Positions 25,249 through 33,868 are shown, counted from the stretch's first letter. The stretch is DNA of 64,000 nt from Serpens sp964410065 (GCA_964410065.1 CAYPFO010000007.1:1-64000); one strand, 5' to 3'. Translations and numbers: made by a program. Notes: generated by a model from the sequence alone, not told the origin.

Positions 25249-25515
25249 TTACAGGGCCTCGTTGTTGGCCTCGTCCTCGAAGGCAGCGAACAGCGGCTCG
25301 TCTTCAACGATTTCTTCCTGGGCGATCACGTCGTAATCGATCAGGCCGCTGGCGATTTCACGCAGGGCGACAACGGTGGGCTTGTCATTTTCCCAGGCTA
25401 CCTTCGGCTCCTTGCCGCCGGTGGCCAGCTGACGGGAACGCTTGGTGGCGAGCATGACCAGCTCGAAGCGGTTATCAACGTTGTCCAGGCAGTCTTCAAC
25501 GGTAACGCGGGCCAT
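25249..25515 (-). CDS. rpoZ: RNA polymerase omega subunit
   Basis: An 88-residue protein that helps fold and assemble beta-prime and contributes to the ppGpp site. Begins MARVTVEDCLDNVDNRFELVMLATKRSRQL, the conserved omega signature, and ends in an acidic tail. Sixty-two bases separate it from spoT. ATG 25515 follows GAGGAACATC on the minus strand. Gene order gmk-rpoZ-spoT is standard in gammaproteobacteria, although here 221 bases separate gmk from rpoZ. Confidence 0.98.
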   Translation of the reverse strand: MARVTVEDCLDNVDNRFELVMLATKRSRQLATGGKEPKVAWENDKPTVVALREIASGLIDYDVIAQEEIVEDEPLFAAFEDEANNEAL

Positions 25516-25736
25516 GATGTTCCTCTGCGAATAGCGAATGGGGCGGCTGCCCTAGGGGCGAGCGGACTGGCAAGTCTAGAAAATCACCAGCATTAAGGGA
25601 AGCTTTAAAAGCAACGGCACCCGATAAGCGACACGCTGCAGGCCCGCGAAATGCGGAACTTTCAGGGTGTGCTCATGGACCCGGCGAGCGAGCCAGAGCG
25701 GATGCAACGACATCCACTCTGCGGTTATTCGTAGTC

Positions 25737-26372
25737 TTATGCCAGCAATTCGTTCAGCAACTGCTGATGGCGTTGTTGCTGGGCATCATGGCGCAACTGA
25801 TTGGCGCGAAAGATCGCCTTGAGATCGTCCAGGGCGTGGGCGAAGTCGTCGTTGATCACCAGGTAGTCATACTCGACGTAATGACTCATTTCACTGACCG
25901 CCTCGCGCATGCGGTCGTCGATGACCTCGTCGCTGTCCTGGCCGCGGTTGGTCAGGCGCTGGCGCAGGGCCTGCTGGGTCGGCGGCAGGATGAAGATCGA
26001 GCGTGCCTGGGGCATCAGCCGGCGCACCTGTTGCGCGCCCTGCCAATCGATTTCCAGGATCAGGTCGTAGCCCTCGGCGAGGGTCTGCTCCAGCCAGCGC
26101 TGGGAGGTGCCGTACAGGTTGCCGAAGACTTCAGCGTGTTCGAGGAACTCGCTGCGTTCCAGCATTGCCTGGAACTGCTCGCGGGCCGTGAAGTGATAAT
26201 TCACGCCGTCCACCTCGCCCGGGCGAATGCCGCGGGTGGTGTGCGAAACCGATACGCGCACCTGCGGCATGCTATCGATCAGCGCCTTGACCAGGCTGGT
26301 TTTACCGGCCCCGGAAGGGGCGGAAACGATGTACAGAGTGCCGTTGGCGGGGGTCATGGGAATCTTGCTCAC
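25737..26372 (-). CDS. gmk: Guanylate kinase
   Basis: Converts GMP to GDP with ATP. The 211-residue protein has P-loop SAPSGAGKTSLV at about 17-28, GMP-binding SHTTRGIRPGEVDGVNYHF, and EIDWQGAQQVRR. The first start (ATG 26372) overlaps the yicC stop by four bases, which supports it; a second in-frame ATG at 26357 is closer to the length of some homologues. Probably co-transcribed with yicC and rpoZ. Confidence 0.97.
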   Translation of the reverse strand: MSKIPMTPANGTLYIVSAPSGAGKTSLVKALIDSMPQVRVSVSHTTRGIRPGEVDGVNYHFTAREQFQAMLERSEFLEHAEVFGNLYGTSQRWLEQTLAEGYDLILEIDWQGAQQVRRLMPQARSIFILPPTQQALRQRLTNRGQDSDEVIDDRMREAVSEMSHYVEYDYLVINDDFAHALDDLKAIFRANQLRHDAQQQRHQQLLNELLA

Positions 26373-27232
26373 TCGATGTTTTGCACTTGTTCGCGCATCT
26401 GTTCGATCAGCACCTTGAGGTTGACCGCCGCCTGGGTGCTGCGCGGGTCAAAGGCCTTGGAGCCGAGGGTGTTGGCTTCGCGGTTGAGTTCCTGCATGAG
26501 GAAATCCAGTCGCCGTCCGGCGGCGCCGCCGGCCTTGAGCACGCGGCGTACTTCACCGACATGGGTGCTCAGGCGGTCGAGTTCCTCAGCAACATCGCTT
26601 TTCTGGGCCAGCAGCACCAGTTCCTGCTCCAGGCGCTGCGGGTCGAGTTCGCCCTTCAGCTCGGCGAAGCGATCGAGGATTTTCTGGCGTTGCAGGGCGA
26701 GCATCTGTGGTACTTGCTGGCGCAGCGTGACGACCTCTTCGAGAATACTGTCCAGGCGCTCGTTGAGCAGTTTGCTCAGCTCCGCCCCTTCACGCTCGCG
26801 GCCTTGGCGTAACTCCTCCAAAGCCTCGCGAAACAGCTGGGTGGCAGCGGCGTTGAGGGCTTGCGGGTCGGCGGCATCGGCGACCAGCACGCCCGGCCAG
26901 GCAAGCACTTCCAGCGGATTGAGCGGCGCCGGCTGCTTAATCAGCGCAGCCACGCTTTCGGCGGCATTGATCAACTGGGCGGCGCGCTCGCGATCAATCT
27001 GCAGCGGCTTGCCGGTGGTGTCCTCCACCAGGCGCAGCGTGCACTCGACCTTGCCGCGCGACAGGCCCTGGCGCAGCGCATCGCGTACGGCGCCTTCGAG
27101 GTCGCGAAAGGATTCCGGCAGACGCAGGTGCGGCTCCAGATAGCGGTGATTGACCGAACGCAGTTCCCAGACCAGGGTGCCGTGGGGGCCGGTGCGCTCG
27201 CTGCGGGCGAAGGCGGTCATGCTGTGCACCAT
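26369..27232 (-). CDS. yicC: YicC family endoribonuclease
   Basis: A 287-residue protein starting MVHSMTAFARSERTGPHGTLVWELRSVNHRYLE, the highly conserved YicC N-terminus. The C-terminal DUF1732 region ends with GRRLDFLMQELNREANTLGSKA. E. coli YicC/RnhX is an RNA-cleaving enzyme implicated in decay of small RNA RyhB; the same activity is inferred here. The ATG at 27232 lies a few bases after AGAGG on the minus strand. It overlaps gmk by four bases and is divergent from rph. Confidence 0.94.
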   Translation of the reverse strand: MVHSMTAFARSERTGPHGTLVWELRSVNHRYLEPHLRLPESFRDLEGAVRDALRQGLSRGKVECTLRLVEDTTGKPLQIDRERAAQLINAAESVAALIKQPAPLNPLEVLAWPGVLVADAADPQALNAAATQLFREALEELRQGREREGAELSKLLNERLDSILEEVVTLRQQVPQMLALQRQKILDRFAELKGELDPQRLEQELVLLAQKSDVAEELDRLSTHVGEVRRVLKAGGAAGRRLDFLMQELNREANTLGSKAFDPRSTQAAVNLKVLIEQMREQVQNIE

Positions 27233-27408
27233 GGGATAAACCTCTGGGATATGGGTAACGAAAGACCCGAGATTGTAAGGGAAAAAACACCTTTAAGCTG
27301 TAGGCTTCCCGCCTTGGACGCCACGCGGACGCCTCGTATGGCGTGCCGTCCGGCTCAATCCACGGGTTGCCTTGCGTGGGCAACTGCCTATATGGCTGAC
27401 CAACCCCC

Positions 27409-27414
27409 TATAAT
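27409..27414 (+). promoter_or_regulatory. -10 box candidate for rph
   Basis: A consensus TATAAT lies 35 bases upstream of the rph ATG in an otherwise GC-rich stretch. No good -35 is visible at the right spacing, so it may depend on an activator. Confidence 0.45.
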
Positions 27415-27449
27415 GTCGGCTGAAATTTCTCTCCAGCAGGAAGTCCTCC

Positions 27450-28172
27450 ATGAAGCGTCCCAGTGGCCGCGCCGCCGAACAGCTGCGTCAGATCCGCATT
27501 ACCCGTAACTACACCAAGCATGCCGAAGGCTCGGTACTGGTCGAGTTCGGCGATACCAAGGTGATCTGCACCGTGAGTGTCGAGTCCGGCGTGCCGCGCT
27601 TCCTCAAAGGGCAGGGGCAAGGCTGGTTGACCGCCGAATACGGCATGCTGCCGCGCGCCACCGGCGAGCGTACCCAGCGTGAGGCCAGCCGTGGCAAACA
27701 GGGCGGTCGGACCCTGGAAATCCAACGGCTGATCGGTCGTTCGCTGCGTGCCGCGCTGGATATGAGCAAGCTGGGCGAGAACACCCTGTACGTCGACTGC
27801 GACGTGATCCAGGCTGACGGCGGCACCCGCACCGCGTCGATTACCGGCGCCATGGTTGCGCTGATTGATGCGTTGAAAATCCTCAAGAAGCGCGGCGCCC
27901 TGAAGAATGGCGATCCGATCAAGCAGATGATCGCGGCAGTCTCGGTGGGCATCTACAAGGGCGAGCCGGTGCTCGACCTCGATTACCTGGAAGACTCTGC
28001 GGCGGAAACCGACCTCAACGTGGTCATGACCGACGCCGGTGGTTTTATCGAAGTGCAGGGCACCGCCGAAGGCGCTCCGTTCCAGCCTGAAGAACTCAAT
28101 GCCATGCTGGCCCTGGCCCGCAGCGGCCTTGATGAGCTGTTCGCCTTGCAGCGCGCCGCGCTGGCCGACTGA
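27450..28172 (+). CDS. rph: Ribonuclease PH
   Basis: Phosphorolytic 3'-5' exoribonuclease that trims tRNA 3' ends. The 240-residue length is standard. Conserved landmarks: RPSGRAAEQLRQIRI at the N-terminus, GWLTAEYGMLPRATGERTQRE (phosphate-binding arginine), EIQRLIGRSLRAALD, DCDVIQADGGTRTASITGA, and VMTDAGGFIEVQGTAEGAPF. Divergent from yicC, a pairing conserved in many proteobacteria. Confidence 0.98.
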   Translation: MKRPSGRAAEQLRQIRITRNYTKHAEGSVLVEFGDTKVICTVSVESGVPRFLKGQGQGWLTAEYGMLPRATGERTQREASRGKQGGRTLEIQRLIGRSLRAALDMSKLGENTLYVDCDVIQADGGTRTASITGAMVALIDALKILKKRGALKNGDPIKQMIAAVSVGIYKGEPVLDLDYLEDSAAETDLNVVMTDAGGFIEVQGTAEGAPFQPEELNAMLALARSGLDELFALQRAALAD

Positions 28173-28186
28173 AGGAAGCCTTTGCG

Positions 28187-28555
28187 ATGAGCGATCAACC
28201 CTTGGTTCCGCAGCCCAGTGTCGAGGCTCGTCGCTGGGCCATGCTCTGTCACTACGCCGCCTTCGCCTGGTTCATCGTGCCGATGATCGGCAATGTGCTG
28301 GGGCCGCTGATCGTCTGGCAGCTGAAGAAGGACCTGGATCCGTTCGTTGACCAGCAGGGCAAGGAAGCGCTGAATTTCCAGATTACCGTAAGCGTTGTGT
28401 TGATGGTGTGCGGGCTGCTGGCCTGGATACTGATCGGCTTCCCGCTGATGGTGCTGGTCAGCGTGGTCGCCCTGGTGCTGGTGATCATTGCCGGCATCAA
28501 GGCCAACGACGGAGTGGCCTATCGGTATCCCTTCTGTTGGCGGTTGGTTAAATAA
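28187..28555 (+). CDS. DUF4870 domain membrane protein
   Basis: A 122-residue protein with three predicted membrane segments: about 22-45 (LCHYAAFAWFIVPMIGNVLGPLIVW), 64-85 and 88-108. The KKDLDPFVDQQGKEALNFQI loop is the DUF4870 hallmark. It begins 15 bases after rph, so it is probably co-transcribed. Function unknown. A strong terminator follows at once. Confidence 0.9.
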   Translation: MSDQPLVPQPSVEARRWAMLCHYAAFAWFIVPMIGNVLGPLIVWQLKKDLDPFVDQQGKEALNFQITVSVVLMVCGLLAWILIGFPLMVLVSVVALVLVIIAGIKANDGVAYRYPFCWRLVK

Positions 28556-28586
28556 AAAAAGCCCTGCAGATGCAGGGCTTTTTTTA
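28554..28586 (+). terminator. Rho-independent terminator after the DUF4870 gene
   Basis: Stem AAAAAAGCCCTGCA / TGCAGGGCTTTTTT with a two-to-four-base loop and long A and T runs on both sides. It works for rph-DUF4870 on the plus strand and for the sulfur-module genes converging from the right. Confidence 0.93.
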
Positions 28587-28597
28587 TGGCGGTGTGC

Positions 28598-28810
28598 TCA
28601 GTTGCATTCCAAGGGCATGCCGCACGGGGCGAAACCGCAAAAGGCATCGACACTGCCGGCATCGCCTTCAACCGGCTCCTGGGTGCGCAAGGCGCTCACC
28701 GGGCCGTCCTGCAGGTTGGTGCGGGTGTCGATAACCAGCGCGGCGGTAATCGCCAACAACAACACCAGCAGCAGGATGCGCGCTGGGCTACGGGGTTGAG
28801 TGGTGCTCAT
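28598..28810 (-). CDS. Small membrane-anchored Cys-rich peptide of the sulfur module
   Basis: A 70-residue protein not matching any family I know. It has one hydrophobic segment at about 11-27 (RILLLVLLLAITAALVI). A short polar stretch and a C-terminal cysteine cluster C58, C63 and C69 (FCGFAPCGMPLECN) follow. With basic residues before the helix, the cysteines should face the periplasm. The ATG lies one base after the transporter stop (TGAGATG), so translation is coupled and the ORF is likely real. Role in sulfur handling is inferred from position and cysteines only. Confidence 0.7.
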   Translation of the reverse strand: MSTTQPRSPARILLLVLLLAITAALVIDTRTNLQDGPVSALRTQEPVEGDAGSVDAFCGFAPCGMPLECN

Positions 28811-28811
28811 C

Positions 28812-30029
28812 TCAGTTCTCCAGGCCAAACCAGCGGCGGGCGCGCACGCCGAGCACGCTGCCGATAAAGGCCAGGGCAAACCAGACCCAGCCGTGCAGAC
28901 TGCCGGAAGCGATGCCACTAAACAGCGCGCCGACGTTGCAACCAAAGGCCAGGCGCGCGCCGTAACCCATTAGCAGGCCGCCGATAATGGCCGCCAGGGC
29001 CGAGCCGAGCGGGATGCGCGAGACCGGGGCGAAACGCCCGGCTAGACCGGCCGCGAACAACGCACCGAGAATCAGGCCGAAGTTGGTTACTGAGGTGGTT
29101 TCCGCCAGGATCGGTCCTTCCAGGGCGGCGGCCGGCATCGACCAGGTCCAGTATTCCCAGCTGCTGACGTTCAGCCCAACCAGGTCGGCGAGCTTGGCGC
29201 CCCACAGGTTGAAGGCGAAGGTCACCGACCACGGTTGTCCCGACAGAAGCAGGTTGGCCACGCTGAGCAACGCCAGGGCCAGCGAAGCCCAGGCCAGTGG
29301 CCAATAGCCGCGCCACAGGCGCTGTCCGTTGCTTAGCTCAGGGACACCGGCGGGGGCGCGGAAAATCGAGGCCACGTATTGGCGCTTGCGTTGTTCCCAG
29401 CGCCGCGCCAGGAAGAACACGCCACCGAGGGCGGCCAGCTGCAGGACGATAACCGGTAGTGAACCCCAGTCGTTGGCGGGTTGGATCACACCGATATGCC
29501 ACTGCTGCGACCACCAGGGCAGGTGAGCCGTGCCCAGCAACGCACCAGCGATGAAGAATGCCAGGGTGATCAGCATGCGTACGCTGCCGCCGCCGATGGT
29601 AAACAGCGTGCCGGAGGCGCAGCCGCCACCCAGCTGCATGCCAAAACCGAACATCAAGGATCCGACGATCAGTGAGAGGCCGACAGGCCCGACAGCGCCG
29701 GTCAGCGGCTGTCCAAACGCCGAGCCGGCTTGCAGCAACGGTATGAGCACCACGCAGGTCAGGCCGATACCCAGCATCTGCGCGCGGATGCTGGCGGTGC
29801 GGCCCTCGGTGATTGCCGCGCGCCAGCCGCCGGCGAAGCTGAAGCTGGCGTGGTACATGACATAGCCGAAACCGGCGCCGACCAGAGCGAGCAGGCCCTG
29901 GCGCGCGTCAATGGTGTAAAAACAGGCCAGCGCAAGCGCGACGATACCCACAGCCGCCACCAGGGCGACCGGGGTATCGATACGCTTGTCTGCCGCGACC
30001 GCTGGGGTCTGGGAGACAAGAATGCTCAT
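28812..30029 (-). CDS. YeeE/YedE family thiosulfate (sulfur) transporter, TsuA-like
   Basis: A 405-residue multi-pass membrane protein built from two related halves, with about ten helices. Conserved cysteines occur in GGGCASG (C137) and FGCNVGALF (C364), at the positions of the cysteines that relay thiosulfate through TsuA/YeeE. It lies three bases downstream of the rhodanese gene (TGATTCATG) and one base upstream of the Cys-rich peptide. The substrate is inferred from the family and the rhodanese partner. N-terminal residues 1-20 are polar, and ATG 30029 is the first start after the rhodanese stop. Confidence 0.9.
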   Translation of the reverse strand: MSILVSQTPAVAADKRIDTPVALVAAVGIVALALACFYTIDARQGLLALVGAGFGYVMYHASFSFAGGWRAAITEGRTASIRAQMLGIGLTCVVLIPLLQAGSAFGQPLTGAVGPVGLSLIVGSLMFGFGMQLGGGCASGTLFTIGGGSVRMLITLAFFIAGALLGTAHLPWWSQQWHIGVIQPANDWGSLPVIVLQLAALGGVFFLARRWEQRKRQYVASIFRAPAGVPELSNGQRLWRGYWPLAWASLALALLSVANLLLSGQPWSVTFAFNLWGAKLADLVGLNVSSWEYWTWSMPAAALEGPILAETTSVTNFGLILGALFAAGLAGRFAPVSRIPLGSALAAIIGGLLMGYGARLAFGCNVGALFSGIASGSLHGWVWFALAFIGSVLGVRARRWFGLEN

Positions 30030-30032
30030 GAA

Positions 30033-31292
30033 TCAGCCTTTGAACGGACCGTAGCCGGGGTTGACCCATCCTTCCCATTTGCCTTCGAACGCATCCACGC
30101 GTTCGACGCCCAGCAGCTTCAGCACGGTATAGGCCTGGGCAAGTTGCAGGCCGCCCCGGGCGAAGATCACCACATGGGTGTTGGCGCGCACGCCTTGCTT
30201 GGCGAACAGCTCGCGCAGTTCGGCAGAACTCTTCAGGGTGCGGTCGGCATTCAGGGTGTCGTTCCAGTACACATTGACCGAGTCCGGGATACGCCCGACC
30301 ACGTAATCGTCGGCGGGACGCACATCCACCACCACGGCGCCGGCCTTCTGCGCGGCGCGCACGGCGGCTTCATCGAGGAATCTCGGGCCCAGGGAGTTGG
30401 CCTGGTTCAAGGCATCGCCAGCAAAGTTGAAGTTGGCCAGCTGCAGGGTTTGTGGCGTGTTGGCGCGGCTCCAGTCATCCCAGCTCTTGTCATAGAACTT
30501 GACGTTGTTGAAGCCCAGATCCTTGAGGAACAGGTAGGAGCTGGACGCAAAGGCGCCGCTGCCGCAGTAGGACACCACCGCCTTGTCAGGGGTGATGCCC
30601 TTGGCGGCCAGTTCATTGAGTACGTCCTGGCGGTTGCGGACCTCGGAGGTCTTCTTGTTCAGGAAGTCAGTAACCGGAATGGCTTTGGCACTGGGAATCA
30701 CGCCGTCTTCCGAGGCCGCCAGAAAACGGCCGTCGAGGATGACGGTGTCCGTGGCGCCGATGTGCTGGGTGACGAAGTCCCGTTCCACACGGTTTTCACG
30801 CGTCCGAGTGAGTTTGAACTCGCTCGGCGTGACGCGGGTGGGCTGGGTGGTCAGCTTGCCTTTCCACTGGCTCAGGCCGCCGTCAAGAACGTGCAGCTTG
30901 TCGAAGCCGGCATATTCCAGCACGACGTAGGTGCGTCCTGCCATGGAGGTGGCGCCATAAATCAGCAAGGTGTCGTCATAGCTGATGCCCGCTTGGCGCA
31001 AGGCCTGCTCAATTTGCGCGTCGTCGGCGTATTCGTTGCGAATGCCATCGCGCTCGGAAACGTTCAATGCCTGCCAGGGCAGATGAATCGCACCGGCAAC
31101 ATGCCCCTTGGCGTATTCGGCTTCGCTGCGGATGTCGAGGATTTTGACCCCAGCCTGTTGGCTCAGGGTCCGGAATTCGGCTTGGGAAACGATCAGGCCA
31201 GGGGCGGCTGCGGCCAGGCTGGGCACGGTGCCGGTCAAGGCCAGAACGGTAAGGCTGCTGGCTAGCAGGTGACGCAGGGAGGGGCTGTTCAT
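30033..31292 (-). CDS. Exported triple-rhodanese-domain protein with one active domain
   Basis: Predicted periplasmic sulfurtransferase of 419 residues. Signal peptide about 1-30 (ASSLTVLALTGTVPSLAAAAP). Three rhodanese domains: about 35-150, 165-280 and 300-419. Only the second has the catalytic cysteine, C243 in YCGSGAFAS; the equivalent loops are YGATSMAGR in domain 1 and FARGGLQLA in domain 3. C243 is the only cysteine in the protein. ATG 31292 is chosen; a TTG at 31304 is possible. First gene of the operon with the YeeE transporter. Likely donor or acceptor of sulfane sulfur for the transporter. Confidence 0.88.
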   Translation of the reverse strand: MNSPSLRHLLASSLTVLALTGTVPSLAAAAPGLIVSQAEFRTLSQQAGVKILDIRSEAEYAKGHVAGAIHLPWQALNVSERDGIRNEYADDAQIEQALRQAGISYDDTLLIYGATSMAGRTYVVLEYAGFDKLHVLDGGLSQWKGKLTTQPTRVTPSEFKLTRTRENRVERDFVTQHIGATDTVILDGRFLAASEDGVIPSAKAIPVTDFLNKKTSEVRNRQDVLNELAAKGITPDKAVVSYCGSGAFASSSYLFLKDLGFNNVKFYDKSWDDWSRANTPQTLQLANFNFAGDALNQANSLGPRFLDEAAVRAAQKAGAVVVDVRPADDYVVGRIPDSVNVYWNDTLNADRTLKSSAELRELFAKQGVRANTHVVIFARGGLQLAQAYTVLKLLGVERVDAFEGKWEGWVNPGYGPFKG

Positions 31293-31463
31293 GAGACTGC
31301 TCAACTTCGTGAAAGCGCGAGGCGCGGGAAATCAGGCAATGATTCTAAGCAGGCTTTTTATTTCTAATAAATAACATTTTGTGTTTTTAATATTCCTTTC
31401 GGAAATATATAAGAGTGCTGCGCCAAAAATGCACAGAAAAACCTAAATTTTTGATTTAAAAAG

Positions 31464-31491
31464 AAAAAACCGCAGCTATTGCTGCGGTTTT
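31464..31491 (-). terminator. Rho-independent terminator of crc
   Basis: Stem AAAACCGCAGC / GCTGCGGTTTT (31466-31476, 31481-31491) with a 4-base loop. On the minus strand it is followed by a TTTTTTCTTTTT tract, so it serves crc. The adjoining 31330-31465 stretch is unusually AT-rich and probably holds the promoter of the sulfur module. Confidence 0.88.
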
Positions 31492-31506
31492 GGGCGCGGA
31501 TGAGTG

Positions 31507-32286
31507 TCAAACACTCAGCAGCCAGTCGTAATCGACTGTCAGCGGTGCGTGTTGAGAGAAGCGCGGCTGGCGAGGCAGTTTGGCACTGCGCACGCAGCGG
31601 CGCATGCCAGGGGTCAGCAGTTGGTAATCGAAGCGCCAGCCCAGGTTGAGGGTTTCGGCTTGTTCACTGTTGGGCCACCAGCTGTACTGGTCGCCCTCGC
31701 GGCTGACCTCGCGCAACGCGTCGACATAGCCCATGGTGCCCAGGACTTCGTCCATCCAGCCCCGCTCGGGTGCCAGGAAGCCCGGAAGCTGCTGGCAATC
31801 GCGCCAGTTCTTCACATCGATTTTCTGGTGGGCGACGTGCAGGGAACCGCAATAAATGTACTCGCGGCGCTTGCGACGCTGCTTGTCCAGGTAGCGTGCG
31901 AAGTCTTCCATGAACTTGAATTTCTGGTTCAGGCTCTCATCGCCGTCCTGGCCAGAGGGCAGCAGCAGGCTGGCGATACTCACCTTGTCGAAATCGGCCT
32001 GCAGGTAACGCCCGTAACGGTCGGCTGTTTCAAAGCCGAGGCCGCTGATGACGGCCTTGGGCTGCTGGCGGGAATAAATCGCCACGCCGCCCTGACTGGG
32101 CACTTCGGCCTCGCACGCGTACAGGAAATAACCGTCTAGCTGAAAAGCCGGGTCATCCAGTTCGAAAGTAGAAGCGCGCGTGTCTTGCAGGCAGATCACG
32201 TCGGCATTCTGGGCTTGCAGCCAGCTGAGAAGACCTCGCTCGGCTGCCGCCTGAATGCCATTCACGTTCACATTGATGATCCGCAT
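31507..32286 (-). CDS. crc: Catabolite repression control protein Crc
   Basis: Partner of Hfq in translational repression of carbon-use genes. The protein starts MRIINVNVNGIQAAAERGLLSW and has 259 residues from ATG 32286, identical in length to PAO1 Crc; an ATG twelve bases upstream is possible. It has the exonuclease/endonuclease/phosphatase fold (QDTRASTFELDDPAFQLDGYFLYACEAE, QKIDVKNWRDCQQLPGF, FSQHAPLTVDYDW), but Crc has lost nuclease activity. Divergent from pyrE, the standard Pseudomonas neighbourhood. Confidence 0.98.
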   Translation of the reverse strand: MRIINVNVNGIQAAAERGLLSWLQAQNADVICLQDTRASTFELDDPAFQLDGYFLYACEAEVPSQGGVAIYSRQQPKAVISGLGFETADRYGRYLQADFDKVSIASLLLPSGQDGDESLNQKFKFMEDFARYLDKQRRKRREYIYCGSLHVAHQKIDVKNWRDCQQLPGFLAPERGWMDEVLGTMGYVDALREVSREGDQYSWWPNSEQAETLNLGWRFDYQLLTPGMRRCVRSAKLPRQPRFSQHAPLTVDYDWLLSV

Positions 32287-32612
32287 AAATGGCCCCAAAA
32301 AGGTCGGGTGGGCGTGATCAGATTGATCATCTGCGCCCGAGGAACCGCAAGGATAGGCAGTTCAAATTTACAGAAAGCCAACATTGTGAGCTGGCCGGCA
32401 ATAGTGGTTGGGAATCTTATCATTCCAAGCTGGTATAACGCAGCGTTACGTTAAGTTTCTGCCTATCGACACGATGCCTAAAAACTCTTAGGCGTTTAAG
32501 AGTCATCTGTCTCAACGCGTACCCACTCGAGGCGCTGTCACCTCGAATGCGTGTGGCCGGCCGGGCGTGTATCATGCGAGCCGTTTGCAATCGGCTCAAT
32601 TCAGGTTTTTTC
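32287..32612. other. Divergent crc-pyrE intergenic region
   Basis: 326 bases without a gene. It holds twin TGATCA palindromes (32315-32320 and 32324-32329), which with flanking GGGCG / CGCCC can form a bulged hairpin in the crc leader. It also has two overlapping hairpins upstream of pyrE: GCCTAA/TTAGGC (32476-32481, 32488-32493) and ACTCTTA/TAAGAGT (32484-32490, 32497-32503). Promoters for both genes should be here, but I see no clear consensus pair. Confidence 0.6.
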
Positions 32613-33254
32613 ATGCAGGCTTACCAGCGCGACTTCATCCGTTTTGCCATCGAACGCGGCGTGCTGCGTTTTGGTGAGTTCACCCTCAAGTCCGGACGGA
32701 CCAGCCCGTATTTTTTCAACGCCGGGCTGTTCAACAGCGGCGGCGCGCTGGCCAAGCTGGGCCAGTTTTATGCGGCGGCCATCCAGGATAGCGGTATCGA
32801 TTTCGATGTGCTGTTCGGCCCGGCCTACAAGGGCATTCCGTTGGCGGCGACCACTGCCGTGGCGTTGGCCGAGCAGCATGGCCGCGACCTGCCCTGGTGC
32901 TTCAACCGCAAGGAAGCCAAGGATCACGGCGAAGGCGGTACTCTGGTGGGGGCGCCATTGGCGGGCCGCGTGTTGATTGTCGATGACGTGATCACCGCCG
33001 GCACGGCGATTCGTGAAGTCATGCAGATTATCCAGACCCAGGGTGCGCAGGCCGCCGGTGTGCTGATTGCCCTCAACCGTCAGGAGCGCGGGCAGGGAGA
33101 ATTGTCGGCCATTCAGGAAGTGGAGCGCGATTTCGTCATGCCGGTGATCAGCATCGTGTCGCTGGCCCAGGTACTGGAATACCTCGCTGAAGACGCTGAG
33201 CTCAAACGCTACCTGCCGGCGGTGGAAGCCTACCGCGCGCAGTACGGCGTCTGA
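32613..33254 (+). CDS. pyrE: Orotate phosphoribosyltransferase
   Basis: Makes orotidine 5'-phosphate from orotate and PRPP in pyrimidine synthesis. Starting at MQAYQRDFIRFAIERGVLRFGEFTLKSGR (ATG 32613) gives 213 residues, the family norm; the upstream open frame to 32547 lacks conserved sequence. The PRPP-binding loop is VLIVDDVITAGTAIRE near residues 120-135, and the flexible loop NRKEAKDHGEGG is present. Divergent from crc. Confidence 0.98.
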   Translation: MQAYQRDFIRFAIERGVLRFGEFTLKSGRTSPYFFNAGLFNSGGALAKLGQFYAAAIQDSGIDFDVLFGPAYKGIPLAATTAVALAEQHGRDLPWCFNRKEAKDHGEGGTLVGAPLAGRVLIVDDVITAGTAIREVMQIIQTQGAQAAGVLIALNRQERGQGELSAIQEVERDFVMPVISIVSLAQVLEYLAEDAELKRYLPAVEAYRAQYGV

Positions 33255-33277
33255 TTTGCATTAGGGAGTAACGGAGC

Positions 33278-33868
33278 ATGACTGGACAGGGACGGTTTTA
33301 CGGGATGCTGGCACTGTTGTCGCTACTGGCCTGGCCGGTGGCGGCCAGCGAACTGTATCGCTACGTCAATGACCAGGGCGTAATGGTGCTCGATCGGCAT
33401 GGCGTGCCGGCGCAATTCATCGGCAAGGGCTATGAAGTGCTTAACAGCCAGGGCCGGGTGATCCGGGTAGTCCCGCCGGCCTTAACTGCCGAGCAATACC
33501 AGCAGTTGCAAGCCGAAAAGGCGCGAGCCGAGGCGGATGCCAAACTGCTGCGCCTGTATGCCGGGGTGGCGGATGTCGACCGCGCCAGACAACGCAAGCT
33601 GGCTGAACTGGACGGGCTGATCCGCATTGCCCAGGGCAATCAGCAGGCCGCGCGCAACCAGCAAAACGTCTTGCAAGTCCAGGCCGCCGGGCAGGAACGC
33701 GCCGGCCGTTCTGTGCCGGAGTCGCTGCTCGTGCAGATTGCCGAACTGGAGCGCGAGCACCAGCGTCTGCACAAAGACATCGAACGCTACCAGCGTGCCC
33801 AGCGGGACGCCGAACAGACGTTTGCCGCGGATCGGGCGCGCATCGCCGCGCTGCTGGGTGAAGGCTGA
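33278..33868 (+). CDS. Exported DUF4124 protein with coiled-coil tail
   Basis: A 196-residue protein with a signal peptide (about 1-23, ending WPVAAS) and a DUF4124 motif ELYRYVNDQGVMVLDRHGVP at about 24-43. The rest (about 70-196) is rich in Ala, Gln, Arg and Glu and should form a long coiled coil. It starts 23 bases after pyrE and is probably co-transcribed. A DUF4124 domain also heads the M23 peptidase at 4978; the shared domain suggests a cell-envelope role. Function unknown. Confidence 0.85.
   Translation: MTGQGRFYGMLALLSLLAWPVAASELYRYVNDQGVMVLDRHGVPAQFIGKGYEVLNSQGRVIRVVPPALTAEQYQQLQAEKARAEADAKLLRLYAGVADVDRARQRKLAELDGLIRIAQGNQQAARNQQNVLQVQAAGQERAGRSVPESLLVQIAELEREHQRLHKDIERYQRAQRDAEQTFAADRARIAALLGEG

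Noticed and set aside
29730..31265. 511-codon open frame opposite the YeeE and rhodanese genes
   Set aside because: The opposite strand has conserved transporter and rhodanese features and coupled starts; this frame does not.
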